DNA of 16,038 nucleotides. It comes from Pseudomonadota bacterium (GTDB lineage Bacteria > Pseudomonadota > Alphaproteobacteria > Rhizobiales > Methylopilaceae). Below, piece by piece: positions 1-11,154 of the stretch. Location of the stretch: assembly GCA_023389135.1 (NCBI GenBank), contig JAEWEX010000226.1, positions 1 to 16,038 on the forward strand, written 5' to 3'. How positions within the stretch are numbered: position 1 is the first letter of the stretch; each line of letters begins with the position of its first letter. Under the pieces are notes generated by a model that saw nothing but the letters and a program-made list of their open reading frames with translations, made no database searches and was not told the origin of the DNA. A program made the position numbers and the translations under genes.

Positions 1-969
1 CGCACGACCGCATGGGCGATCCCGGAGCGGGACGCGACGCCGGAGGCGGTGTTCTGGAACCGCCGCAAGCTGCTCGCAGCGGGGGTCGGCGCGGGCGCGC
101 TGATGCTGGCGGGCTGCGACGATGAGCCAGTGGCGCGCGCCAGCGCGGCGACGCCGGAGCCCGATCCGACAGCCGATCTCTACCCGGCAAAGCGCAACGA
201 GGCCTATGTCCTCGACCGGCCGCTGACGGAAGAGAAGTTCAATCTGGAATACAACAACTTCTATGAGTTCGGCTCCCACAAGGAGATCGCCGCGCAGGCC
301 CAGAACCTTCGCATCCGGCCCTGGACCGTCACCATCGACGGCATGGTGGAGGAGGAGAAGACGGTCGACATCGACCTGCTGATCCGCGCCTTCACGCTGG
401 AGGAGCGGCTGTATCGTCACCGCTGCGTCGAGGCGTGGTCCATGACTGTGCCATGGTCGGGCTTCGGACTGCGCGAGTTCGTCGCCTGGGCTCGACCGCT
501 GGGCTCGGCGAAGTATCTCAGGTTCGAGACCTTCAATGATGCCGACATGGCGTCCGGCCAGCGCCAGATCTGGTATCCGTGGCCCTATATCGAGGGGGTC
601 ACCATCGAGGAGGCCGGCAACGAACTCGGCTTCATGGTGACGGGCGCCTATGGCAAGCCGGTGGCGAGGCAGATGGGCGCGCCGCTGAGGCTCGCGCTGC
701 CGTGGAAATACGGGTTCAAGTCGATCAAGTCGATCGTCAGGGTGACCTTCACCGACGAGCGTCCGGTGAGCTTCTGGGAGGAGGTTCAGTCCTCCGAATA
801 CGGCTTCTGGGCCAACGTCAATCCGGAGGTGGCGCATCCGCGCTGGAGCCAGGCCAACGAGCGCGTGCTCGGCACCAGCGAAAGCCGCCCGACGCTGCTC
901 TACAACGGCTATGGCGAGCAGGTGGCCGGTCTCTACAAGGGCATGGAGGCCGAGAAGCTGTTCATATAG
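1..969 (+). CDS. msrP: MsrP, molybdopterin-dependent protein-methionine-sulfoxide reductase, catalytic subunit (5' end outside window)
   Basis: Periplasmic molybdoenzyme (YedY/MsrP family) that reduces methionine sulfoxide in envelope proteins, normally taking electrons from the membrane haem protein MsrQ. The reading frame is open to base 1 and already shows the family N-terminus (AIPERDATPEAVFWNRRKLL), so the GTG at 49 is probably internal and the true start lies left of the window. The Tat twin arginine is in NRRKLLAAG (58-84). It is followed by a hydrophobic stretch ending in LAGC-DD, a lipobox-like site (Cys codon 115-117). The molybdenum-ligating cysteine is in RCVEAWSMTVPW (Cys codon 424-426). 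The C-terminal NGYGEQVAGLYKGME is also family-typical. No msrQ follows; the next downstream element is on the opposite strand. Identity is confident; lipidation is inferred. Confidence 0.95.
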   Translation, partial: RTTAWAIPERDATPEAVFWNRRKLLAAGVGAGALMLAGCDDEPVARASAATPEPDPTADLYPAKRNEAYVLDRPLTEEKFNLEYNNFYEFGSHKEIAAQAQNLRIRPWTVTIDGMVEEEKTVDIDLLIRAFTLEERLYRHRCVEAWSMTVPWSGFGLREFVAWARPLGSAKYLRFETFNDADMASGQRQIWYPWPYIEGVTIEEAGNELGFMVTGAYGKPVARQMGAPLRLALPWKYGFKSIKSIVRVTFTDERPVSFWEEVQSSEYGFWANVNPEVAHPRWSQANERVLGTSESRPTLLYNGYGEQVAGLYKGMEAEKLFI

Positions 970-994
970 CAGCCGGCTGCAATCAGCCTGCGGA

Positions 995-1142
995 CAAGAA
1001 AAAAGCCGGGCCCACGAGGAGCCCGGCTTGAAGTTTTGGATCGCGCCAAGAGGGGGGAAGACGCGATCCCCATCCAGAGGGAACAGCTGATTGCCAAAGG
1101 GCCGAACCGGGAGGAGGTGGCCAGCCCCGATACAATCAGCGC
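995..1142 (-). ncRNA. Probable small RNA with an exposed anti-Shine-Dalgarno loop (CCUCCUCCC-motif type)
   Basis: Read on the minus strand, this gene-free stretch folds into three consecutive hairpins. Hairpin 1 has an outer 8-bp stem, GCUGAUUG (1140-1133) with CAAUCAGC (1093-1086). Its inner stem, GGGCUGGCC (1127-1119) with GGUUCGGCCC (1108-1099, one bulge), presents the loop ACCUCCUCCC. Hairpin 2 is a perfect 8-bp stem (1069-1062 with 1045-1038) whose 16-nt loop contains six consecutive Cs. Hairpin 3 is a 9-bp stem (1029-1021 with 1011-1003) followed by a U-rich tail, a classic Rho-independent terminator. CACCUCCU matches the 16S rRNA 3' tail. This layout resembles the alphaproteobacterial CCUCCUCCC (cuckoo/CcsR) small RNAs as I remember them; family membership is inferred. 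No convincing protein is encoded here. Confidence 0.72.
1003..1029 (-). terminator. Rho-independent terminator of the small RNA (possibly bidirectional)
   Basis: Perfect 9-bp stem AAGCCGGGC / GCCCGGCTT with a 9-nt loop. On the minus strand the stem runs into a T-rich tail (TTTTTTCTT, 1004-996, whose first two bases belong to the stem). On the plus strand only a short TTTT follows a few bases later. It should therefore end minus-strand transcripts (small RNA, or lysR read-through) well and msrP transcripts weakly. Confidence 0.85.
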
Positions 1143-1148
1143 CCGCCT

Positions 1149-1178
1149 GAAATGCCCCTTCCTTGTGCGACGCACAAG
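1149..1178 (-). promoter_or_regulatory. Putative RpoH-like promoter for the small RNA
   Basis: On the minus strand CTTG (1178-1175) is followed after 20 bases by CATTTC (1154-1149). This matches the layout of heat-shock sigma promoters (CTTG...CAT). Initiation would fall near 1140-1142, exactly where hairpin 1 of the small RNA starts. The match to the consensus is partial, and no competing RpoD-type box was found. Confidence 0.4.
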
Positions 1179-1179
1179 G
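1161..1179. promoter_or_regulatory. Perfect 8-bp inverted repeat (possible operator)
   Basis: CCTTGTGC-GAC-GCACAAGG is a perfect dyad with a 3-base centre. It overlaps the proposed -35 of the small RNA and lies between the lysR stop and the RNA. It is not followed by a T-run on either strand, so a protein-binding site is more likely than a terminator. The binding protein is unknown. Confidence 0.45.
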
Positions 1180-1203
1180 CGCGGCGGTGCATAGCAGCCA
1201 TGC

Positions 1204-1226
1204 GTTTGGCGAAAAACGCGCCAGAC
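1204..1226 (-). terminator. Weak hairpin just past the lysR stop codon
   Basis: GTTTGGCG and CGCCAGAC form an 8-position stem with one non-canonical pair around a 7-base loop. The U-run sits in the loop rather than after the stem, so this is not a canonical terminator. It may only stabilise the operon's 3' end. Confidence 0.25.
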
Positions 1227-1233
1227 TGCCCGT

Positions 1234-2130
1234 TCAGTAGGCCCAGCGCTGCGCTTTTTGCAGCAGGAAGTCGCGGAAGACCTGGATGCGCGCCACGTTC
1301 CGCAACTCCTCCGGATAGACGAAATAGGCGTCGAGCAGGGGCATCTCGGCGTCCGTCATGATCGGCACCAGCGGGCTGGACTGGCCGATCAGGTAGTCCG
1401 GAAGCACGGCGATCCCGACGCTGCGCTCGACGGCCATCTTCATGCCGACCACGCTGTTCATCACGAGTGCGGTGGTCCGCGGCGACCGCTCGGGCCGGCC
1501 TGCGGTCTCCAGCCAGTTCATGGTGGCGAGATAGGCCGGCACGTTGCCGCCGAACACCAGGATGCGGTGCTTCTCCAGATCGTCCACCGATTGCGGCTCG
1601 CCGAAGCGCTGCAGGTAGTCGGCCGAGGCGTAGACGTGGAAGTGGACCGTGAACAGCCGCCGCTGGATCAGGTCGGGCTGGGTCGGCTGTCGCAGGCGGA
1701 TGGCGACGTCGGCCGCCCGCATGGCAAGGTCCAGTTCGTCGTCGGACAGGATGAGCTGGATGTTGATGTCCGGGTAAAGGTCGAAGAACTCCCCGAGCCG
1801 CGGCGCCAGCCAGCCGGTGCCGAGCCCGACCGTGGTGGTCACCTTCAACTCGCCATGCGGCCGCTCGCGCGAATCCGTCAGCGCGATCCGGGTCGCTTCC
1901 AGCTTGGTGAAAACCTCCCGGGTGGTGCGGAACAGAAGCTCGCCCGGCTCGGTCAGGATCAGGCCGCGTGCGTGGCGGTGGAACAGCGGCACGCTGAGCT
2001 CATGCTCCAGCGCCGATACCTGGCGGCTGACGGCCGACTGCGACAGCCCGAGCTTGTCGCCGGCATGGGTGAAGCTGCCGGCCTCGGCGGCGACGTGGAA
2101 GATGCGGAGCTTGTCCCAGTCGAGCGGCAT
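1234..2130 (-). CDS. LysR-type transcriptional regulator, LsrB/VtlR-like
   Basis: A 298-residue LysR-family regulator. The N-terminal winged helix-turn-helix spans about residues 5-65 (DKLRIFHVAAEAGSFTHAGDKLGLSQSAVSRQVSALE, split by the usual turn). An effector-binding domain covers about 92-295. It starts 4 bases after the trxB stop, and its ribosome site GGGAG overlaps that stop, so it is almost certainly the last gene of the ELM1-trxB operon. In Sinorhizobium the oxidative-stress regulator LsrB, and in Brucella its orthologue VtlR, are of this type, and lsrB sits beside trxB; orthology is inferred from context and general sequence character. The protein contains no cysteine at all, although redox-active cysteines have been reported for S. 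meliloti LsrB (from memory). Family assignment is firm, orthologue name moderate. Confidence 0.92.
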   Translation of the reverse strand: MPLDWDKLRIFHVAAEAGSFTHAGDKLGLSQSAVSRQVSALEHELSVPLFHRHARGLILTEPGELLFRTTREVFTKLEATRIALTDSRERPHGELKVTTTVGLGTGWLAPRLGEFFDLYPDINIQLILSDDELDLAMRAADVAIRLRQPTQPDLIQRRLFTVHFHVYASADYLQRFGEPQSVDDLEKHRILVFGGNVPAYLATMNWLETAGRPERSPRTTALVMNSVVGMKMAVERSVGIAVLPDYLIGQSSPLVPIMTDAEMPLLDAYFVYPEELRNVARIQVFRDFLLQKAQRWAY

Positions 2131-2134
2131 CTCC

Positions 2135-4089
<1,955 letters not shown>

Positions 4090-4176
4090 GCGTCCCCGGG
4101 CCTCCGTCGCGCCGGCGATGTCTTGTGCCGGCCCGGCGCCGTGATACACAGCCCGCGGCCCTGCGGCGAGGGGCTC

Positions 4177-4674
4177 ATGCGGACCGAGGCACATATGCGC
4201 GACCGGCTGGACGCCATCGACTGGAAGATCCTCGAGGAACTCCAGGGCGACGGCCGTATGACCAATGTCGAGCTTGCGCGGCGCGTCGGCATCTCGGCGC
4301 CGCCATGCCTGCGGCGGGTGCGTGCGCTGGAGGAGGCGGGTCTGATCAGGGGTTACCGGGCGCTTCTGGACGCCCGCCGCCTGGGCATGGAGGTCTCCGC
4401 TTTCGCTTTCGTGCAACTGTCCAGCAACGCGGAGGCCGACTTGCTGGACTTCCGCAAGCGCATGGACGCAACGCCTACGGTGCGCGAGTGCTGGATGCTG
4501 TCCGGCGATGTCGACTTCCTGCTGAAATGCGCGGCGCCGGACCTGGCGAGCTTCCAGGCCTTCGTCATGGAGCTCACCGGCGCCCCGAAGGTCAAGACGG
4601 TCAAGACCGCCCTGACGCTGGCGCAGACCAAGGACGCGCCGTCGGTGCCATTGCCGCGTCAGGCCGTTGAATGA
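4177..4674 (+). CDS. lrp: Lrp/AsnC family transcriptional regulator
   Basis: A 165-residue feast/famine regulator. The N-terminal helix-turn-helix covers about residues 10-65 (DAIDWKILEELQGDGRMTNVELARRVGISAPPCLRRVRALEEAGLIRGY). The C-terminal RAM ligand-binding and oligomerisation domain covers about 72-150 (VRECWMLSGDVDFLLKCAAPDL). ATG at 4177 is chosen because GAGGGG lies three bases upstream; ATG at 4195 is possible. Much longer upstream reading frames are antisense to the ELM1 gene and rejected. It is divergent from the ELM1-trxB-lysR operon across 87 bases, so it may regulate that operon and itself. A Lrp gene beside trxB is, from memory, typical of Rhizobiales. Effector unknown, probably an amino acid. 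Confidence 0.93.
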   Translation: MRTEAHMRDRLDAIDWKILEELQGDGRMTNVELARRVGISAPPCLRRVRALEEAGLIRGYRALLDARRLGMEVSAFAFVQLSSNAEADLLDFRKRMDATPTVRECWMLSGDVDFLLKCAAPDLASFQAFVMELTGAPKVKTVKTALTLAQTKDAPSVPLPRQAVE

Positions 4675-4731
4675 AGCTGAGGTGGAGAATCCGTTTCCTC
4701 AACCAACCCGCAGTCCGGGAATCGCTTTTCG

Positions 4732-5481
4732 TCAGCGGACCAGCCTCGCGACCAGGTCGAGCCCGAGCAGGAAGAGGCACACCAGGAAAACCCGGCGGAA
4801 CACGTCCGGGCTGATGCGGTGGCGGATTCTCTGGCCTGTCCACATGCCGGCGAGGGCCGGCGCTACCGCCAGCGTCGACAGGACCACATTGTCCGCCCGG
4901 AACGCTCCGTGCCACGCCAGTCCCAGACCCAGCGCCACGGTCGCCACGACGAACGAGATGCCCAGCGCCTGGGTGAGGTCCTCCTTGTCGAGGCCGAGCG
5001 CCTGGAGATAGGGGACGGCCGGTATGACGAACACGCCGGTGCCGCCGGCGATGGCGCCGGAGGACAGGCCGATCAGCGGCGACAGCCACTTCTCGCGCGC
5101 TGCCGGCACCGAGAGCTGGCGGGCGATCAGCCCGTAGGCGGCATAGGCCATGAGTGCGATGCCCAGCGCCGCGGCGGTGATGCGGGTGTCGGCGCCGGCC
5201 AGCAGCGCCACGCCGCCCCAGATGCCGATGACGGCCGCCACCAGCATCGGCCACAGCCGGGCGAGCAGGGCGGCGAGCCGAGGCCCGGCCGCCAGCTGCC
5301 AGACATTGGTGACGAAGGCGGGCACGATCATGAGCGCCGCCGCAGCGATCGGCGTGACGATGGCGCTCAACACGCCGATCGCCACCGTCGGCAGCCCCAT
5401 GCCGGTGACGCCCTTGACGATGCCGGCGAGGAAGAAGGCGGCCGCGACCACGGCGGCGAACGACCAGGAAAGCTCAGGCAT
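4732..5481 (-). CDS. TauE/SafE (TSUP) family sulfite/anion exporter
   Basis: A 249-residue integral inner-membrane protein of roughly seven or eight hydrophobic segments. It shows the two characteristic repeats of the family: AAFFLAGIVKGVTGMGLPTVAIGVL near the N-terminus and SGAIAGGTGVFVIPAVPYLQALGLDKEDLTQALG in the second half. The family exports or imports sulfite, sulfoacetate or related small anions, but the substrate cannot be read from sequence. It converges on lrp with only 57 bases between the stops and stands alone on its strand; the next minus-strand gene upstream ends 83 bases before its start. The start ATG at 5481 fits the first membrane helix. Confidence 0.92.
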   Translation of the reverse strand: MPELSWSFAAVVAAAFFLAGIVKGVTGMGLPTVAIGVLSAIVTPIAAAALMIVPAFVTNVWQLAAGPRLAALLARLWPMLVAAVIGIWGGVALLAGADTRITAAALGIALMAYAAYGLIARQLSVPAAREKWLSPLIGLSSGAIAGGTGVFVIPAVPYLQALGLDKEDLTQALGISFVVATVALGLGLAWHGAFRADNVVLSTLAVAPALAGMWTGQRIRHRISPDVFRRVFLVCLFLLGLDLVARLVR

Positions 5482-5533
5482 GCGCCATTTGCCGACGGGC
5501 CGACCGGCCGCGCAATGCGCAAGTCATGAAGCT

Positions 5534-5556
5534 GGCCTTCGGGTTCCGGGAAGGCC
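5534..5556 (-). terminator. Hairpin downstream of the greA / fRMsr pair
   Basis: Perfect 7-bp stem GGCCTTC / GAAGGCC with a 9-base loop, 8 bases past the stop of the free methionine sulfoxide reductase gene. No U-run follows on the minus strand, so it is at best a weak or Rho-assisted terminator, or a 3'-end stabiliser. Confidence 0.4.
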
Positions 5557-5564
5557 GCCGGCGT

Positions 5565-6059
5565 TCAGCCGCTGAAGGTTCTCGTGAGAATGCGCTCCAG
5601 CCATTCTGCATCCACGGCGTCGAATGCGGCCGGCGTCGTGGCATCGACGTCGAACACCGCGATCAGGCGGCGATCCGGACCGAAGACCGGCACGACGATC
5701 TCGCTGGCGGAGCGGCTGTCGCACGCGATGTGGCCGGGAAAGGCGTGGACGTCCGGGACGATCACGGTCTTCCCGCCTGCGGCGGCCGCACCGCAGACGC
5801 CCCGGCCGAACGGTATGCGCAGGCAGCCGAGCGTGCCCTGGTAGGGCCCAACCACGAGTTCCCGCGGTTTCGTCGGGTCCACCCGGTAGAACCCCGCCCA
5901 GAAATAATGGTCGAACGCGTCGGCCAGCATGGAGGCAAGCGTCGCCATGCGGGCGGTCTCGTCGGGCTCGCCGTCCAGGACGGCCGCGATCTCGCCTGCG
6001 ACCTCGGCATAGCGGGCGGCCTTGTCGGCCGGGCGGTCGGTGCGGAGCGCGTAGGCCAT
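5565..6059 (-). CDS. msrC: Free methionine-(R)-sulfoxide reductase (GAF domain, fRMsr/MsrC)
   Basis: A 164-residue cytoplasmic single-GAF-domain enzyme that reduces free methionine-(R)-sulfoxide, usually with thioredoxin. Nearly the whole family signature is present: HYFWAGFYRV, ELVVGPYQGTLGCLRIPFGRGVCGAAAA, then VPDVHAFPGHIACDSRSASEIVVPVF and LIAVFDVD. The three cysteines expected for catalysis are Cys79, Cys89 and Cys113, with the same spacing as Cys84/94/118 of the E. coli enzyme. The ATG lies only 4 bases after the greA stop and has no strong ribosome site, which points to co-transcription and coupling with greA. This gene adds cytoplasmic free-Met repair to the periplasmic repair enzyme encoded at the left edge. 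Often annotated only as a GAF domain protein. Confidence 0.93.
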   Translation of the reverse strand: MAYALRTDRPADKAARYAEVAGEIAAVLDGEPDETARMATLASMLADAFDHYFWAGFYRVDPTKPRELVVGPYQGTLGCLRIPFGRGVCGAAAAGGKTVIVPDVHAFPGHIACDSRSASEIVVPVFGPDRRLIAVFDVDATTPAAFDAVDAEWLERILTRTFSG

Positions 6060-6063
6060 GGCG

Positions 6064-6537
6064 TCAGCCGAAGCGGATGCCCAGGACCTCGTAGCTCTTG
6101 CCGCCGCCGGGCGTCGACACCTCGACCTGGTCGCCCACCTTCTTGCCCACTAACGCCCGGGCGATGGGGGAGGTGATGGAGACCTTCCCGGACTTCACGT
6201 CCGCCTCGGCCTCGCCCACGATCTGGTAGGTGCGTTCCTCGTCGGTGTCCTCGTCCACGAGCTTGACCACCGCGCCGAAGGTGATGGTGTCGCCCTTGAG
6301 CTTGGTCAGGTCGATCACCTCCGCCAGCGCCAGCATGCCCTCGAGCTCCGCGATGCGGCCCTCATTGTGGCTCTGCTGCTCCTTGGCGGCGTGATACTCG
6401 GCATTCTCCGACAGGTCGCCATGGGAGCGCGCCTCCGCGATGGCCTGGATGATGCGAGGCCGTTCCTCCGACTGGCGCCGCCTCAACTCCACCTCGAGCG
6501 CGGCATAGCCGGCGCTGGTCATCGGGATCTTTTCCAT
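6064..6537 (-). CDS. greA: Transcription elongation factor GreA
   Basis: A 157-residue protein (E. coli GreA has 158). It rescues backtracked RNA polymerase by stimulating transcript cleavage through the secondary channel. The N-terminal coiled coil (about 8-75) carries the acidic tip [15 protein letters not shown], containing the catalytic Asp and Glu. The C-terminal FKBP-like domain includes [20 protein letters not shown] and ends in [12 protein letters not shown] at 6537 ([15 protein letters not shown]) is the family start, with a GAGAG ribosome site about 6 bases upstream; the frame continues upstream but the extra residues look random. It lies downstream of carB across a 103-base gap with a hairpin, and is followed after 4 bases by the free methionine sulfoxide reductase gene. 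Confidence 0.97.
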   Translation of the reverse strand: MEKIPMTSAGYAALEVELRRRQSEERPRIIQAIAEARSHGDLSENAEYHAAKEQQSHNEGRIAELEGMLALAEVIDLTKLKGDTITFGAVVKLVDEDTDEERTYQIVGEAEADVKSGKVSITSPIARALVGKKVGDQVEVSTPGGGKSYEVLGIRFG

Positions 6538-6568
6538 CGTCGCTCTCTCAAAAACGCAAGAAACCACA

Positions 6569-6597
6569 GGCTTCGGGTCCAAGGGAGGCCCGAAGCC
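6569..6597 (-). terminator. Hairpin between carB and greA
   Basis: Perfect 9-bp stem GGCTTCGGG / CCCGAAGCC with an 11-base loop, 43 bases after the carB stop. On the minus strand it is followed by TGTGGTTTCTTGCGTTTTT, a broken T-rich tract. This fits a moderate terminator for carB with partial read-through into greA. Its minus-strand loop reads CCTCCCTTGGA. Confidence 0.6.
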
Positions 6598-6640
6598 GCG
6601 GTACGCTTCATCCCCCGGCACACCGGAGTGCGCCGACCGC

Positions 6641-9949
<3,309 letters not shown>

Positions 9950-9973
9950 GGGCTTCCGTCGTGGCGGTCGCAT

Positions 9974-10008
9974 CCCGCCCGGGCCGCGGTTCGCGCGGCC
10001 ACGGCGGG
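9974..10008 (-). promoter_or_regulatory. Stable hairpin in the carB leader
   Basis: A 6-bp outer stem (9974-9979 with 10003-10008), a 2x2 mismatch, and a 7-bp inner stem (9982-9988 with 9994-10000) closed by a 5-base loop. It begins 24 bases upstream of the carB start codon. No T-run follows. It could influence carB transcription or translation initiation; function is inferred from position only. Confidence 0.4.
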
Positions 10009-10044
10009 CAGGCGGCTGAAGTTGTGGCTAGGCGCGTCGTTTAC

Positions 10045-10132
10045 ACGGGGCGGGACGTTTGGGGAAGCCTTTCGGGGCGTTTGGCGCCGCGGCGGGTCCA
10101 TGACGATTGAACCTTGTGCCGTCCCGCCCCGT
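10045..10132. repeat. 13-bp perfect inverted repeat with 62-bp spacer
   Basis: ACGGGGCGGGACG at 10045-10057 is the exact reverse complement of 10120-10132. The arms could close a long stem in a leader RNA on either strand, or be paired protein-binding sites. The GC-rich composition raises the chance of coincidence. Confidence 0.55.
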
Positions 10133-10189
10133 CAAATCGCGGGGGAGAGCCGCGGGGGCTGCTCCCGATCATCCGGAAAGGGCAGGGCC

Positions 10190-11125
10190 ATGAAGCGTTT
10201 CGCACTGGGTGTGACGTTCGTGTTCGCCGGCATTGCAGGGGCGTGGGCGGCGGATGTGGGAGGCAGCGCTGACCATCCGCTGCTGCCCCGCTACCAGGGC
10301 TCGGAGATCGTGCTCCACGAGGTCGAGCAGTTCACCGACCATCAGTTGCGGATATCGCCGGACAGGACGGCGTCCATGGAGCTGGAGGGCAAGGTCACCC
10401 GCATCACTTACCGCGCGCCGCAGGAGCGCTCGGTGCTGGAAGTCATGCGCAACTACGAGGCCGCGCTGGAGGCCGCGGGCTTCTCGCTGCTGTTCTCATG
10501 CGCCCGCGGCCAGGCGTGCGGCGACATCCCCGCCACGATCGAAACCGGACCGCGCCAGCTCGCCATCTGGGGCGGCGACGACAACATGCGCTACATGGCG
10601 GCGCGCAGGCAGAGCCCCGATGGCGACGTCTATGCCTCCGTCTACTCGACCCGCAACCATTCGGGCGGTCCGAGCGCCGGCCGCAGCATGGTCCAGCTCG
10701 ACATCGTCGAGGTGAAGCCCATGGAGAGCCGCATGGCGGTGGTCGACGCCCGGGCCATGGGCAACGACCTCGCCGCGGAAGGCCGGGTCGCGATCTATGG
10801 CATCCTGTTCGACTTCGACCGGGACACGCCGAGGCCGGAGTCCGAGCCGCAGCTGCGCGAGATCGCGGCGCTGATGACCGCCGATCCCGGCCTGAGGGTG
10901 CTGATCGTCGGCCACACCGACGCGCGCGGCGCCATGGACTACAACCGCGACCTCTCCGGGCGCCGCGCCCGCGGCGTTGCGGCGGCGCTCTCCGCGCGCT
11001 TCGGCATCGATGCGGCTCGCCTCACCCCGGTCGGGGTGGGCATGGCCGCCCCGGTGGCGAGCAACCGCACCGAGGAGGGCCGCGCCCTCAACCGGCGGGT
11101 GGAACTGGTCGATCTCGGCGGATAG
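10190..11125 (+). CDS. OmpA family envelope protein with N-terminal DUF4892-like domain
   Basis: A 311-residue exported protein. The start ATG at 10190 gives a clear signal peptide (MKRFALGVTFVFAGIAGAWA, cleavage near Ala20/21), with an AGGGC-type ribosome site. A much longer open frame upstream is antisense to carB and rejected. Residues about 25-180 (DHPLLPRYQGSEIVLHE..., then RITYRAPQERSVLEVMRNYE) match my recollection of DUF4892. Residues 200-308 are an OmpA-like peptidoglycan-binding domain, with GHTD at 241-244 and the pattern N252-L255-S256-R259-A260-V263. It probably sits in the outer membrane or periplasm, bound non-covalently to murein. It is divergent from carB and followed 41 bases later by a short-chain dehydrogenase. 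Confidence 0.93.
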   Translation: MKRFALGVTFVFAGIAGAWAADVGGSADHPLLPRYQGSEIVLHEVEQFTDHQLRISPDRTASMELEGKVTRITYRAPQERSVLEVMRNYEAALEAAGFSLLFSCARGQACGDIPATIETGPRQLAIWGGDDNMRYMAARRQSPDGDVYASVYSTRNHSGGPSAGRSMVQLDIVEVKPMESRMAVVDARAMGNDLAAEGRVAIYGILFDFDRDTPRPESEPQLREIAALMTADPGLRVLIVGHTDARGAMDYNRDLSGRRARGVAAALSARFGIDAARLTPVGVGMAAPVASNRTEEGRALNRRVELVDLGG

Positions 11126-11154
11126 GGCGCGTGGCGGCGGCGGGAGGGATCGGC

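Larger units (their letters stand above)
9950..10189. other. 240-bp divergent intergenic region between carB and the ompA-like gene
   Basis: No credible protein is encoded here. It must hold the promoters of both divergent genes, but I could not identify convincing -35/-10 pairs. It contains the carB leader hairpin, a perfect 13-bp inverted repeat (10045-10057 with 10120-10132), and two direct copies of GGGRCGTTTGG starting 22 bases apart (10052 and 10074). Confidence 0.7.

Noticed and set aside
933..1175. 80-residue minus-strand protein in the msrP-lysR gap
   Set aside because: No ribosome site, no recognisable domain, and it overlaps the msrP end; the RNA hairpins explain the sequence better.
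4090..4416. N-terminal extension of the ELM1-family reading frame
   Set aside because: It lies antisense to the Lrp gene and has no family similarity; the canonical N-terminus starts at the GTG at 4089.
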